Shown here piece after piece: positions 7,525 to 15,122 of a DNA stretch of 27,826 nucleotides. Numbering within the stretch: the first letter of the stretch is position 1; the number at the start of each line of letters is the position of its first letter. A program made the position numbers and the translations under genes. The notes beneath the pieces are model-generated. The model did no database searches, was not told where the DNA came from, and worked only from the letters and a program-made list of their open reading frames with translations. The stretch comes from Tissierellia bacterium (GTDB lineage Bacteria > Bacillota > Clostridia > Tissierellales > Sedimentibacteraceae), in assembly GCA_028700795.1 (NCBI GenBank), contig JAQVRY010000008.1, forward strand, positions 1-27,826. The letters run 5' to 3'.

Positions 7525-7577
7525 GTATCTATAACATACTAAAAATTTAATTAAAAATATATATTAGGTATCTATAA
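7525..7577 (+). repeat. Direct repeat GTATCTATAA upstream of gcvH
   Basis: GTATCTATAA occurs at 7525-7534 and again at 7568-7577, 43 bases apart, or about four helical turns. The 114-base gap between gcvT and gcvH is unusually long for this operon. The second copy overlaps a TATAAT (7573-7578) without a good -35. It may be a regulator site or chance in AT-rich DNA. Confidence 0.35.
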
Positions 7578-7605
7578 TAATATCTAAATATACACGGAGG
7601 GAATT

Positions 7606-7980
7606 ATGAAATTATTACAAGAATTAAAATATGTTGAATCCCATGAATGGGTGAGAGTAGAAGAGAACAAGGCATATGTAGGAATTACTGACTATGCACA
7701 AGACCAATTAGGAGATATTGTTTATGTGGAAGTGCCTGAGGTTGGAACTGTAGTTGAAGCAGGAGATCAATTTATTGTGCTTGAATCAGTTAAGGCAGCT
7801 TCAGATGTATATGCCCCTGTTTCAGGAATAGTTGTAGAAGTAAATGAAGAATTGGAAGACAATCCTGCTTTAATTAATGAATCAGCATTTGATGCATGGA
7901 TTGTAGCCATAGATATGAGCATGTCTAATGAAATTGACAGCTTATTATCAGCTGAAGAATACGAAGAATTATGTGAATAA
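7606..7980 (+). CDS. gcvH: Glycine cleavage system H protein
   Basis: This is the lipoyl carrier that shuttles the aminomethyl group between P, T and L proteins. It has 124 residues, the normal size. The lipoylated lysine is Lys63 in VLESVKAASDVYAPVSG, and the YVGITDYAQDQLGDIVYVE segment is the family signature. GGAGGG lies five bases before ATG. It follows gcvT after 114 bases and is nearly joined to gcvPA. No lipoate ligase or lipoyl synthase gene is in the window, so lipoylation depends on genes elsewhere. Confidence 0.97.
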   Translation: MKLLQELKYVESHEWVRVEENKAYVGITDYAQDQLGDIVYVEVPEVGTVVEAGDQFIVLESVKAASDVYAPVSGIVVEVNEELEDNPALINESAFDAWIVAIDMSMSNEIDSLLSAEEYEELCE

Positions 7981-7990
7981 AGGAGCAGTT

Positions 7991-9328
7991 ATGTCAAGGT
8001 ATATTGGAAACACAACGGATGACCGAGAACAAATGCTTAATGAAATCGGATATAAGGATATAGATTCTCTGTTCAAAGCTGTTCCGGATTCGATACGATT
8101 AAAAGAAGAGTTAAAAATACCTGAAGCTTTGTCAGAAATGGAACTGATAAAAAATATAAAATCATTATCTGATAAGAATTTAAATACTGATGAATATGTA
8201 TGTTTTATGGGTGCAGGCGCATATGACCATTACATACCTTCTGCAATAGATCAATTAATAATGAGGCAGGAATTTTATACCGCATATACTCCTTACCAGC
8301 CCGAAATAAGCCAGGGAACATTACAGGCTATATTTGAATATCAAACGATGATAAGTGAATTAACCGGGCTTCCTGTTTCCAATGCATCAATGTATGACGG
8401 AGCGACAGCTTTGACGGAAGCTTGTATTATGTCCTGCGAGGCAACACGAAGAAATGAAGTATTAATATCATCTGCCGTCCATCCCGAAAGCCGTCAGACT
8501 CTAAATACATATGCTAAATTCAGAAATATAACAGTAAAAGAAATATCATATAAAAATGGGCAACTAAACTTAGATGAGCTAAATTCAAAGATTAATAAGG
8601 ATACTGCTGCCGTAATTATGCAAAACCCAAATTTTTTTGGGATAATTGAAGATGTTGAAGCAATTGCCGAAATAACTCATAAAAATAAAAGCCTTTTGAT
8701 TTTAAGTGCAGATCCCATTTCACTGTCAATTTTGAAAAGTCCGGGAGAAATGGGTGCAGATATTGCCGTGGGTGAAGGGCAGCCGCTAGGAAATGCCCTC
8801 AATTTTGGAGGACCCTACTTAGGTTTTATGGCTGTTACAGACAAGTTAATGCGAAAAATGCCCGGAAGAATTGTAGGACAGACAACAGATAAAGAAGGCA
8901 GGCGAGGATTTGTGCTGACTCTTCAAACAAGGGAGCAGCATATAAGAAGAGAAAAAGCAACTTCTAACATATGTTCTAACCAAGCTTTAAATGCATTGCA
9001 GGCAACCATGTATTTAACATTTATGGGAAAGGAAGGTCTCGAAAAAGCAGCAAGACTTTGTCTTAACAAATCCCACTATGCTTATAACGAGTTAATTAAA
9101 ACCAATAAATTTAAGCCCCTGTTTACGGCGCCATTCTTTAAAGAATTTGCGGTAATAAGTGAAAAACCTATAAGTGAGTTAAATGAAAAACTTCTAAAAA
9201 GTAATATAACAGGCGGATATAACATAGAGAACGATTATCCGGAATTAAAAAAAGCTTACCTGATTGCAGTAACAGAAAAGAGAACCAAAGAAGAAATAGA
9301 TGCATTAGTAAGAAAGGCAGGTGAGTAA
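7991..9328 (+). CDS. gcvPA: Glycine dehydrogenase (decarboxylating) subunit 1
   Basis: This is the N-terminal half of P protein, encoded separately as in Bacillus and clostridia. It has 445 residues from ATG 7991. Family features include the opening RYIGNTTDDREQMLNEIG, the CFMGAGAYDHYIPSA and TAYTPYQPEISQGTLQ segments, and GRIVGQT and TREQHIRREKATSNICSNQAL near the end. An in-frame ATG at 7928 lies inside gcvH and is an extension artefact; AAAGGAGC just ahead of 7991 fixes the start. It forms the PLP-dependent decarboxylase together with the gcvPB product. Confidence 0.96.
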   Translation: MSRYIGNTTDDREQMLNEIGYKDIDSLFKAVPDSIRLKEELKIPEALSEMELIKNIKSLSDKNLNTDEYVCFMGAGAYDHYIPSAIDQLIMRQEFYTAYTPYQPEISQGTLQAIFEYQTMISELTGLPVSNASMYDGATALTEACIMSCEATRRNEVLISSAVHPESRQTLNTYAKFRNITVKEISYKNGQLNLDELNSKINKDTAAVIMQNPNFFGIIEDVEAIAEITHKNKSLLILSADPISLSILKSPGEMGADIAVGEGQPLGNALNFGGPYLGFMAVTDKLMRKMPGRIVGQTTDKEGRRGFVLTLQTREQHIRREKATSNICSNQALNALQATMYLTFMGKEGLEKAARLCLNKSHYAYNELIKTNKFKPLFTAPFFKEFAVISEKPISELNEKLLKSNITGGYNIENDYPELKKAYLIAVTEKRTKEEIDALVRKAGE

Positions 9329-9329
9329 T

Positions 9330-10778
9330 ATGCAGCTAATATTTGAAAAAAGTAAAAATGGCAGAAAGGCATATTCACTTCCTGAATGTGATGTGCCGGA
9401 TGTATTATTAAATTCGATAGACAGCAAATATTTAAGAACTGAATCTCCTGATCTTCCTGAAGTCAGCGAGCTTGATGCAGTTCGTCACTTTACGCAGATT
9501 TCTCAAAGAAATCATGGTGTTGACTCGGGATTCTATCCACTTGGTAGCTGTACTATGAAATATAATCCCAAGGTAAACGAGTTGGCAGCAAGATTCGACG
9601 GATTTACAAAAATTCATCCCTATCAGCAGGAAAAAACAGTCCAGGGTGCATTAAAATTAATGTATGACCTCGGCAGCATGCTTTCTGAAATAATGGCTAT
9701 GGAAAGATTTACTCTCCAGCCTGCAGCAGGAGCTCATGGTGAACTGACGGGATTAATGATAATGAAAGCTTACCATCAAAACAGAGATGACCAAAAAAGA
9801 ACAAAAATAATAGTTCCGGATTCAGCACATGGCACAAATCCTGCTTCTGCAACAGTTGCCGGATTTGATGTGGTGGAAGTAAAATCAAATGACAAGGGCT
9901 TGGTTGATATAGAAGAATTAAAAGCTGCAGTCGGAGAAGATACAGCAGGGTTTATGCTTACTAATCCAAATACCTTAGGTTTGTTTGATGAAAATATATT
10001 GGAAATATCTAAAATAGTACACGATGCCGGAGGCTTAATGTATTACGACGGTGCTAATGCTAATGCAATTTTAGGCATATCAAGGCCGGGAGATATGGGA
10101 TTTGATGTGGTGCACTTAAACCTTCATAAAACATTTAGTACCCCTCATGGAGGCGGCGGTCCCGGTTCAGGTCCTGTGGGAGTAAAAAAACATCTTACGG
10201 AATTTCTGCCGGTACCGGTTATTTCTAAAAAAGAAGAAGAGTATTATATGGATTATGAAAGACCAAATTCAATCGGTAAAGTAAAATCATTTTACGGTAA
10301 TTTTGGTGTATTGGTAAGAGCATATGCATACATTTTAAGCATGGGTCCAGATGGGCTTAAGGAAGTAGCGGAAAATGCAGTTTTAAATGCAAACTATATC
10401 GCAAACAAGCTAAAGGACAAATACTTCCTGCCCATTGATACAGAATGCATGCATGAATGTGTGTTTTCAGCAGATTGGCAGAAGGAAAAGAATGAAGTTT
10501 CAGCTCTGGATATAGCAAAAAGATTGTTGGATTTCGGATTTCATCCACCAACAATTTACTTCCCGTTAATTGTTCATGAAGCATTGATGATTGAACCTAC
10601 GGAAAGTGAGTCAAAAGAAACATTAGATGAATTTATTTCTGTCATGAGACAAATAGCAGATGAAGCAGAAAATACCCCGGAGATGGTAAAAACAGCTCCC
10701 CACACAACAGTTATAAGCAGGTTAGATGAAACTACAGCTGCAAGAAAACCAATACTACGATATCTTCCTTTTTATTGA
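9330..10778 (+). CDS. gcvPB: Glycine dehydrogenase (decarboxylating) subunit 2
   Basis: This is the C-terminal half of P protein, 482 residues. The pyridoxal phosphate lysine is in HLNLHKTFSTPHGGGGPG (Lys267 from this ATG). DSAHGTNPASA and GVDSGFYPLGSCTMKYNPK are the other family hallmarks. ATG 9330 follows AGGTGA by five bases and the gcvPA stop by one base. A GTG at 9321, overlapping the gcvPA end, would add three residues and is the alternative. Tight spacing implies coupled translation, which would balance the two subunits. Confidence 0.96.
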   Translation: MQLIFEKSKNGRKAYSLPECDVPDVLLNSIDSKYLRTESPDLPEVSELDAVRHFTQISQRNHGVDSGFYPLGSCTMKYNPKVNELAARFDGFTKIHPYQQEKTVQGALKLMYDLGSMLSEIMAMERFTLQPAAGAHGELTGLMIMKAYHQNRDDQKRTKIIVPDSAHGTNPASATVAGFDVVEVKSNDKGLVDIEELKAAVGEDTAGFMLTNPNTLGLFDENILEISKIVHDAGGLMYYDGANANAILGISRPGDMGFDVVHLNLHKTFSTPHGGGGPGSGPVGVKKHLTEFLPVPVISKKEEEYYMDYERPNSIGKVKSFYGNFGVLVRAYAYILSMGPDGLKEVAENAVLNANYIANKLKDKYFLPIDTECMHECVFSADWQKEKNEVSALDIAKRLLDFGFHPPTIYFPLIVHEALMIEPTESESKETLDEFISVMRQIADEAENTPEMVKTAPHTTVISRLDETTAARKPILRYLPFY

Positions 10779-10837
10779 CACCGTATATTTTTTTTGGTAA
10801 TCTTATTTTATAAGCTTTAAATACTTAGAGGTAAAAA

Positions 10838-11809
10838 ATGAAAAAAGATTGGAATGTTGGAAATTTTGTTGAAGACTCAATTTTACAAATAAAAAAACAA
10901 ATTGGAGACAAGAAGGCTCTTTGCGCCTTGTCCGGAGGTGTCGATTCATCAGTAGCGGCAGCAATGGTACACAAAGCAATAGGTAAAAATTTAATATGTG
11001 TATTTGTTGACCATGGTCTTATGAGAAAAGACGAAGGAGACCAGGTGGAAAAAGTTTTTAAAGATAGATTAGAAATGAATCTAATTCGTGTGAATGCTCA
11101 GGACAGATTCCTTGGAAAATTGGCAGGTGTAACCGAGCCTGAAAAGAAAAGAAAAATAATAGGCGAAGAGTTTATAAGAGTGTTTGAAGAAGAAAAACAA
11201 AGACTTAAGAACACATTTGGACACATTGACTATCTTGTTCAGGGTACAATTTATCCCGATGTTATAGAAAGCGGAACATCTACAACTTCAGTTATCAAAA
11301 GCCATCACAATGTGGGAGGGCTTCCCGATGATGTTGACTTTGAACTTATTGAGCCTTTAAGACAATTGTACAAAGATGAAGTTCGCCAAGTTGGAAGAGA
11401 GTTGGGTTTGCCTGAAGAGATAGTCGGAAGACAACCATTTCCGGGACCGGGTCTTGGAATTCGTGTATTGGGAGAAGTGACAGAAGAAAAATTAAAAATA
11501 GTTAGAGAAGCAGACTTTATTTTCAGAGATGAAATAAAAAAAGCAGGTCTTCAGAATAAAATTTGGCAATACTTTGCAGCACTTCCAAACATCAAAAGTG
11601 TAGGTGTTACCGGAGATGAAAGAACATATTGTTACACAGTTGCTCTAAGAGCAGTTCACTCTACAAATGGAATGACGTCCGAGTGGGCAAGAATACCGTA
11701 TGATGTCTTGGAGAAGGTAAGTAACAGAATAGTAAACGAAGTGGACAATGTAAATCGTATAGTTTACGACATCACTACTAAGCCGCCTGCAACGATAGAA
11801 TTTGAATAA
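10838..11809 (+). CDS. guaA: GMP synthase, stand-alone ATP pyrophosphatase subunit (GuaAb type)
   Basis: It adenylates XMP and aminates it to GMP. The 323 residues correspond only to the C-terminal two thirds of the usual enzyme of about 510 residues. The PP-loop SGGVDSS (residues 32-38), FVDHGLMRKDEGD, GTIYPDVIESG, the QPFPGPGLGIRVLGE dimerization-domain motif and the terminal DITTKPPATIEFE are intact. There is no glutaminase domain and no room for one, because gcvPB ends 59 bases upstream. AGAGGT gives it its own start, so it is a genuine short form and not a truncation. Two-subunit GMP synthases are standard in archaea. Here the glutaminase subunit must be elsewhere, or free ammonia (for example from glycine cleavage) is used. 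Confidence 0.93.
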   Translation: MKKDWNVGNFVEDSILQIKKQIGDKKALCALSGGVDSSVAAAMVHKAIGKNLICVFVDHGLMRKDEGDQVEKVFKDRLEMNLIRVNAQDRFLGKLAGVTEPEKKRKIIGEEFIRVFEEEKQRLKNTFGHIDYLVQGTIYPDVIESGTSTTSVIKSHHNVGGLPDDVDFELIEPLRQLYKDEVRQVGRELGLPEEIVGRQPFPGPGLGIRVLGEVTEEKLKIVREADFIFRDEIKKAGLQNKIWQYFAALPNIKSVGVTGDERTYCYTVALRAVHSTNGMTSEWARIPYDVLEKVSNRIVNEVDNVNRIVYDITTKPPATIEFE

Positions 11810-11828
11810 AGGATTCGACCTTTTTTTC
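11808..11828 (+). terminator. Weak terminator after guaA
   Basis: AAAGG (11808-11812) pairs with CCTTT (11819-11823) over a 6-base loop and continues into more T. The stem is only 5 bp and includes part of the stop codon, so efficiency is doubtful. The next promoter begins at 11829. Confidence 0.4.
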
Positions 11829-11857
11829 TTGACTTTAATACTCTTTTAGTTTATTAT
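11829..11857 (+). promoter_or_regulatory. Promoter of the riboswitch-opuC transcript
   Basis: TTGACT (11829-11834), 17 bases, TATTAT (11852-11857). Transcription would start about 20 bases before the riboswitch P1 stem. Confidence 0.7.
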
Positions 11858-11886
11858 TATAAAAATAATTAAATAAATATCATTTT

Positions 11887-12006
11887 ATACATCGCTGAGT
11901 CCAGACTTATGGATGGAGCGGGGGAACCAATTTGTAGGGGTGAATCTTCTTTATGAAGTAGGGCTACTCTTCAGTCCGAATCCGTCAGCTAACCTCGTAA
12001 GCGTAT
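11887..12006 (+). promoter_or_regulatory. c-di-AMP riboswitch (ydaO/yuaA class)
   Basis: The conserved ydaO-class blocks are present in order: CGCTGAGTCC, GGAGCGGGGGAACCAA, AGGGGTGAATC, GTAGGGCTACTCTTCAGTCC, and CCGTCAGCTAACCTCGTAAG. The 5' ATAC..CGC and 3' GCGTAT ends can pair as P1. The class binds cyclic di-AMP and usually switches genes off for osmolyte or potassium uptake and cell-wall remodelling. A terminator hairpin lies directly downstream and an osmolyte importer follows, which fits the known logic: high c-di-AMP, less import. Confidence 0.93.
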
Positions 12007-12045
12007 GAAGGGGGATTGATAGTATAAAAGCTTATTGACTATTCG

Positions 12046-12080
12046 ATAAAGCTATGAATCTCCATGGCTTTATTTTATTT
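12046..12080 (+). terminator. Riboswitch-controlled intrinsic terminator
   Basis: ATAAAGCTATG (12046-12056) pairs with CATGGCTTTAT (12063-12073), 11 bp including one G-U pair, with a 6-base loop and a T-rich tail TTTATTTTAT. AGCTTAT near 12029-12036 can pair with ATAAAGCT (12046-12053) with one bulge and is a candidate antiterminator arm. It lies between the aptamer and opuCA, as expected for transcription attenuation. Confidence 0.75.
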
Positions 12081-12139
12081 TATCAAAATTCAAAATTGTT
12101 TATCCAAATTTTGGGATGATGGAGAAGGAAGTGGTTATT

Positions 12140-13243
12140 ATGATAAGTTTTAAAAATGTAACCAAGAAATATGGGGATTCTGTTGCTGTTAACAACCTGA
12201 CAGTAGATTTAGAATCAGGAGAAACCGTAGTATTGATTGGTCCAAGCGGGTGTGGCAAAACAACTACATTGCGTATGATTAATCGATTAATAGAGCCTAC
12301 AGAGGGAAGCATTTATGTCAATGAAACCGATATAAGTAAGATTAATCCTGTGGAGCTTAGGAGGAATATGGGTTATGTTATACAACAGATTGGTCTATTT
12401 CCTCATATGAATATTGCTCAAAATGTCGGGCTGGTTCCATATCTTAAGGACTGGGATGAATCAAAACGTAAACAACGTGTGGAAGAGCTGCTAAACTTTG
12501 TAGGTATGTCACCATCTAAATTTTACCATCGCTATCCTAATGAGCTAAGTGGGGGACAACAACAACGTATTGGTGTAGCAAGGGCTTTGGCTGCTGATCC
12601 TGAAATAATATTGATGGATGAGCCTTTTGGGGCGTTAGACCCTATAACCAGGGCTACCCTTCAAGATGAATTGCTGCAAATGCAGGATAAGCTTGGAAAG
12701 ACAATTGTATTTGTAACCCATGATATGGATGAAGCTTTAAAATTAGCTGATAAAATTGCAATTATGAAAGATGGTGAAGTTCTTCAGTTTGACAGCCCTG
12801 AGAATATTTTAAGAAATCCGTCTAATGAATTTGTAGAAGATTTTATTGGAAAGGATAGACTGTTAAAAAGGCCCGAATATATTAAGGTTAAGGATATCAT
12901 GATAAAGGAGCCTGTTACTATTCGACCGGAGCGTACTCTTACTCAGGCATTGGAAAAGATGCGTTTACATAAAGTTGACAGTCTGATGGTTGTAGATGAA
13001 TCAGGGAACTTTATCGGAATAGCTACATCCAATGATGTACTTGAAAACTTTGGTAATGGGGGAACCGTAATTGAAATAACTAGAAAAGAGTTCAATCATG
13101 TTACCGAAGATGCAAATGTCAATCAAGTATTATCTATTATGGCTCAAGGGCAAGTTGGATATGTGCCGGTAATTGATGACGATAAGCGTCTGTTGGGACT
13201 TGTTACCAGGTCAAGCTTAGTTAATGTTTTAGGAAAATCTTAG
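12140..13243 (+). CDS. opuCA: Osmoprotectant ABC importer ATPase with two CBS domains
   Basis: This is the ATP-binding subunit of a quaternary-amine (glycine betaine/carnitine/choline-type) importer. From ATG 12140 it has 367 residues. Walker A GPSGCGKT is at 34-41, the signature LSGGQQQR at 136-143, Walker B IILMDEPFG at about 157-164, the H-loop His at about 194, and paired CBS domains at about 249-305 and 313-365. The CBS domains of relatives sense ionic strength, and in Listeria OpuCA they bind c-di-AMP, which would add protein-level control to the riboswitch. An in-frame ATG at 12116 has no ribosome site. 12140 fits the family N-terminus (MISFKNVTKKYG) and follows AAGGA, although at wide spacing. 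Confidence 0.94.
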   Translation: MISFKNVTKKYGDSVAVNNLTVDLESGETVVLIGPSGCGKTTTLRMINRLIEPTEGSIYVNETDISKINPVELRRNMGYVIQQIGLFPHMNIAQNVGLVPYLKDWDESKRKQRVEELLNFVGMSPSKFYHRYPNELSGGQQQRIGVARALAADPEIILMDEPFGALDPITRATLQDELLQMQDKLGKTIVFVTHDMDEALKLADKIAIMKDGEVLQFDSPENILRNPSNEFVEDFIGKDRLLKRPEYIKVKDIMIKEPVTIRPERTLTQALEKMRLHKVDSLMVVDESGNFIGIATSNDVLENFGNGGTVIEITRKEFNHVTEDANVNQVLSIMAQGQVGYVPVIDDDKRLLGLVTRSSLVNVLGKS

Positions 13244-13272
13244 CTGTATGTTATGGAAAGGAGTGAAAAAAT

Positions 13273-13905
13273 ATGCAACTGTTGAATTATGTACAAAATA
13301 ATATGAGCAATATAATACGATTAACAATTGAGCATTTACAAATAACAGGAATTTCAATAATTACAGCTATTGCCATCGGTGTCCCGTTAGGGATTATTGT
13401 AACCCGTTATAAACGATTAGCTAATTCAATATTAGCAACTGCCAATATTTTTCAAACAATCCCCAGTATTGCTTTTTTTGGGCTTTTGATACCATTCTTG
13501 GGTATTGGCAAAGAAACTGCCATTTTGGTGCTTTTTCTTTATGCATTGCTTCCCATAATAAAAAATACCTATACAGGTATTAACGAAGTATCACCATCTA
13601 TGATTGATGCTGGTCGAGGAATGGGAATGACCAATTTTCAAATATTGCGCATGGTTGAACTGCCCCAGTCTCTAGCTGTGATTATGGCAGGAGTAAGAAT
13701 CGCTACTGTAATAAATATAGGCTCAGCAACTATTGCCGCATATATAGGGGCAGGCGGTTTAGGAGAATTAATCTTTAAAGGGATTCAAATGTATCGCAAT
13801 GACATGATATTAGTTGGTGCAGTTCTTGCAGCTTTGTTAGCTGTTATAGCAGACAAGTTGCTGGGATATGTAGAACTTAAACTTACTCCAAAAGGAACTA
13901 AATAA
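13273..13905 (+). CDS. opuCB: Osmoprotectant ABC importer permease
   Basis: The protein has 210 residues and about five to six membrane segments, the compact form of the binding-protein-dependent permease fold. The EAA-like coupling motif covers residues 105-133 (EVSPSMIDAGRGMGMT and following). AAAGGAG precedes the ATG. Classical OpuC systems have two different permeases, OpuCB and OpuCD. Only this one is present here, so it probably forms a homodimer or pairs with a distant gene. The start lies 29 bases after opuCA and the next gene follows after 21 bases, one transcript. Confidence 0.92.
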   Translation: MQLLNYVQNNMSNIIRLTIEHLQITGISIITAIAIGVPLGIIVTRYKRLANSILATANIFQTIPSIAFFGLLIPFLGIGKETAILVLFLYALLPIIKNTYTGINEVSPSMIDAGRGMGMTNFQILRMVELPQSLAVIMAGVRIATVINIGSATIAAYIGAGGLGELIFKGIQMYRNDMILVGAVLAALLAVIADKLLGYVELKLTPKGTK

Positions 13906-13926
13906 TGAATTAAAGGAGGGTTTCAG

Positions 13927-14826
13927 ATGAAAAAGGGCGGAATGAAAATGACTACAATACTATTGATAAGTATTATGCTATTGACAACTGCAACAGGTTG
14001 TGGTGGTAAAAGTGAAGGAGACATGGAAATAATAGTTGGTGGGAAAAACTTTACAGAACAATACATTATGGCTGAAATGTTTAGTATTCTTATTGAAGAA
14101 AATACGGATTTAAAAACAACTCTTCAGACAAATTTGGCATCGAGCGTGCTTTTTGAGGCAATAAAAGCTGATGAAGTAGATTTGTGTTTGGAATATACCG
14201 GGACAGGTCTTGTAAACTTAGGGATGGAGCCGTTGACTGATCCGGATGAGGTTTATGACATTGTAAAAGCAGAATACGATAAGCAATTCAATATTAAATG
14301 GATGCAGCCTTATGGATTCAACAATACATATGCAATGATGGTGACTCGTGAAACTGCTGATAAATACGGTTTGGAAACAGTATCTGATTTAGCCGAAGTG
14401 GCACATGAAATGGTTCTTGGAGGCAGCTATGTTTTTACAGAAAGGGCTGATGGATATCCGGGTCTAAGTGAACACTATGACTTTGAATTCGATGTTGTAA
14501 AAGGATTGGATCCTTCATTGATGTATCAAGCACTTATTGAAGGAAGTGTAGATGTAATAAGCGGATTTGCTACTGAAGGCAGAGTAATTGCTTTTGATTT
14601 GGTATCTCTTAAAGATGATAAGCAATTTTTTCCACCCTATGATGCAACGGTTATTATAAGAGGAGAGGTTTTAGAAAAGCACTCCGAATTAGGGGAAATC
14701 TTAAATCGATTAGCTAATCGTATTGATGATAATAAAATGGCTGAGCTCAATGCTGCAGTAGATTTGGATAAGCGCGAACCCGCTGATGTAGCACGCGAAT
14801 TTCTGGAAGAAGAAGGTTTAATCTGA
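13927..14826 (+). CDS. opuCC: Osmoprotectant ABC importer substrate-binding lipoprotein
   Basis: The protein has 299 residues. A type II signal peptide ends in the lipobox T-A-T-G-C with lipidated Cys25, so it is tethered outside the membrane. The mature part is an OpuAC/quaternary-amine-binding fold: VGGKNFTEQYIMAEM at the start, LEYTGTG in the middle, WMQPYGFNNTYAMMV in the second lobe, and a Tyr/Phe-rich set of candidate cage residues. The ligand should be glycine betaine, carnitine, choline or a similar compound, but the exact one cannot be told. AAGGAGG precedes the ATG. It ends the transcript controlled by the c-di-AMP riboswitch. Confidence 0.93.
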   Translation: MKKGGMKMTTILLISIMLLTTATGCGGKSEGDMEIIVGGKNFTEQYIMAEMFSILIEENTDLKTTLQTNLASSVLFEAIKADEVDLCLEYTGTGLVNLGMEPLTDPDEVYDIVKAEYDKQFNIKWMQPYGFNNTYAMMVTRETADKYGLETVSDLAEVAHEMVLGGSYVFTERADGYPGLSEHYDFEFDVVKGLDPSLMYQALIEGSVDVISGFATEGRVIAFDLVSLKDDKQFFPPYDATVIIRGEVLEKHSELGEILNRLANRIDDNKMAELNAAVDLDKREPADVAREFLEEEGLI

Positions 14827-15029
14827 GAATTCTTCTCTGAATGCGGAATGACAATATCGACTTTTCAGTTATAACTATCCTGTATACAAAATAGTTTTAT
14901 TCATATAAAAAAACCTTATTCTGCCTGACTGGTCTATCAAAAAAGTGCTTCTGACAGTTGACCCAAACATTCAGAGAAATGTTAATAAGTTAATAAGTTA
15001 ATAAAGACTAAAAACAATAGCAAATTCTA
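14827..15029. other. Intergenic stretch with a degenerate repeat and short tandem repeats
   Basis: There is no gene here. GAATTCTTCTCTGAATGCGG and the following AATGACA (14827-14853) look like a degenerate copy of the dispersed repeat seen at 16120-16189. AACTAT/ATAGTT (14873-14878, 14891-14896) followed by TTATTC is at best a weak terminator for opuCC. GTTAATAA is repeated three times in tandem at 14981-15004. The promoter of the next gene follows. Confidence 0.4.
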
Positions 15030-15058
15030 TTGACAAAGCAAAAGAATTCTTTGATAAT
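15030..15058 (+). promoter_or_regulatory. Sigma-A promoter of the D-2-hydroxyacid dehydrogenase gene
   Basis: TTGACA (15030-15035), 17 bases, GATAAT (15053-15058). It misses the consensus by a single base. The leader to the ATG is about 58 bases. Confidence 0.78.
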
Positions 15059-15122
15059 TAAGAGAAGAATTAATTAATTAGATAAGAGCCGCTGCCAAAA
15101 TAAGAAAATCAGGAGGGTAAGA

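Noticed and set aside
7928..7990. N-terminal extension of gcvPA overlapping gcvH
   Set aside because: The extra 21 residues lie within gcvH, have no ribosome site, and do not fit the P-protein N-terminus; AAAGGAGC marks ATG 7991.
10838..11809. guaA as a truncated pseudogene
   Set aside because: It has its own ribosome binding site and start, every motif from the PP-loop to the C-terminal end is intact, and gcvPB lies immediately upstream, leaving no remnant of a lost domain.
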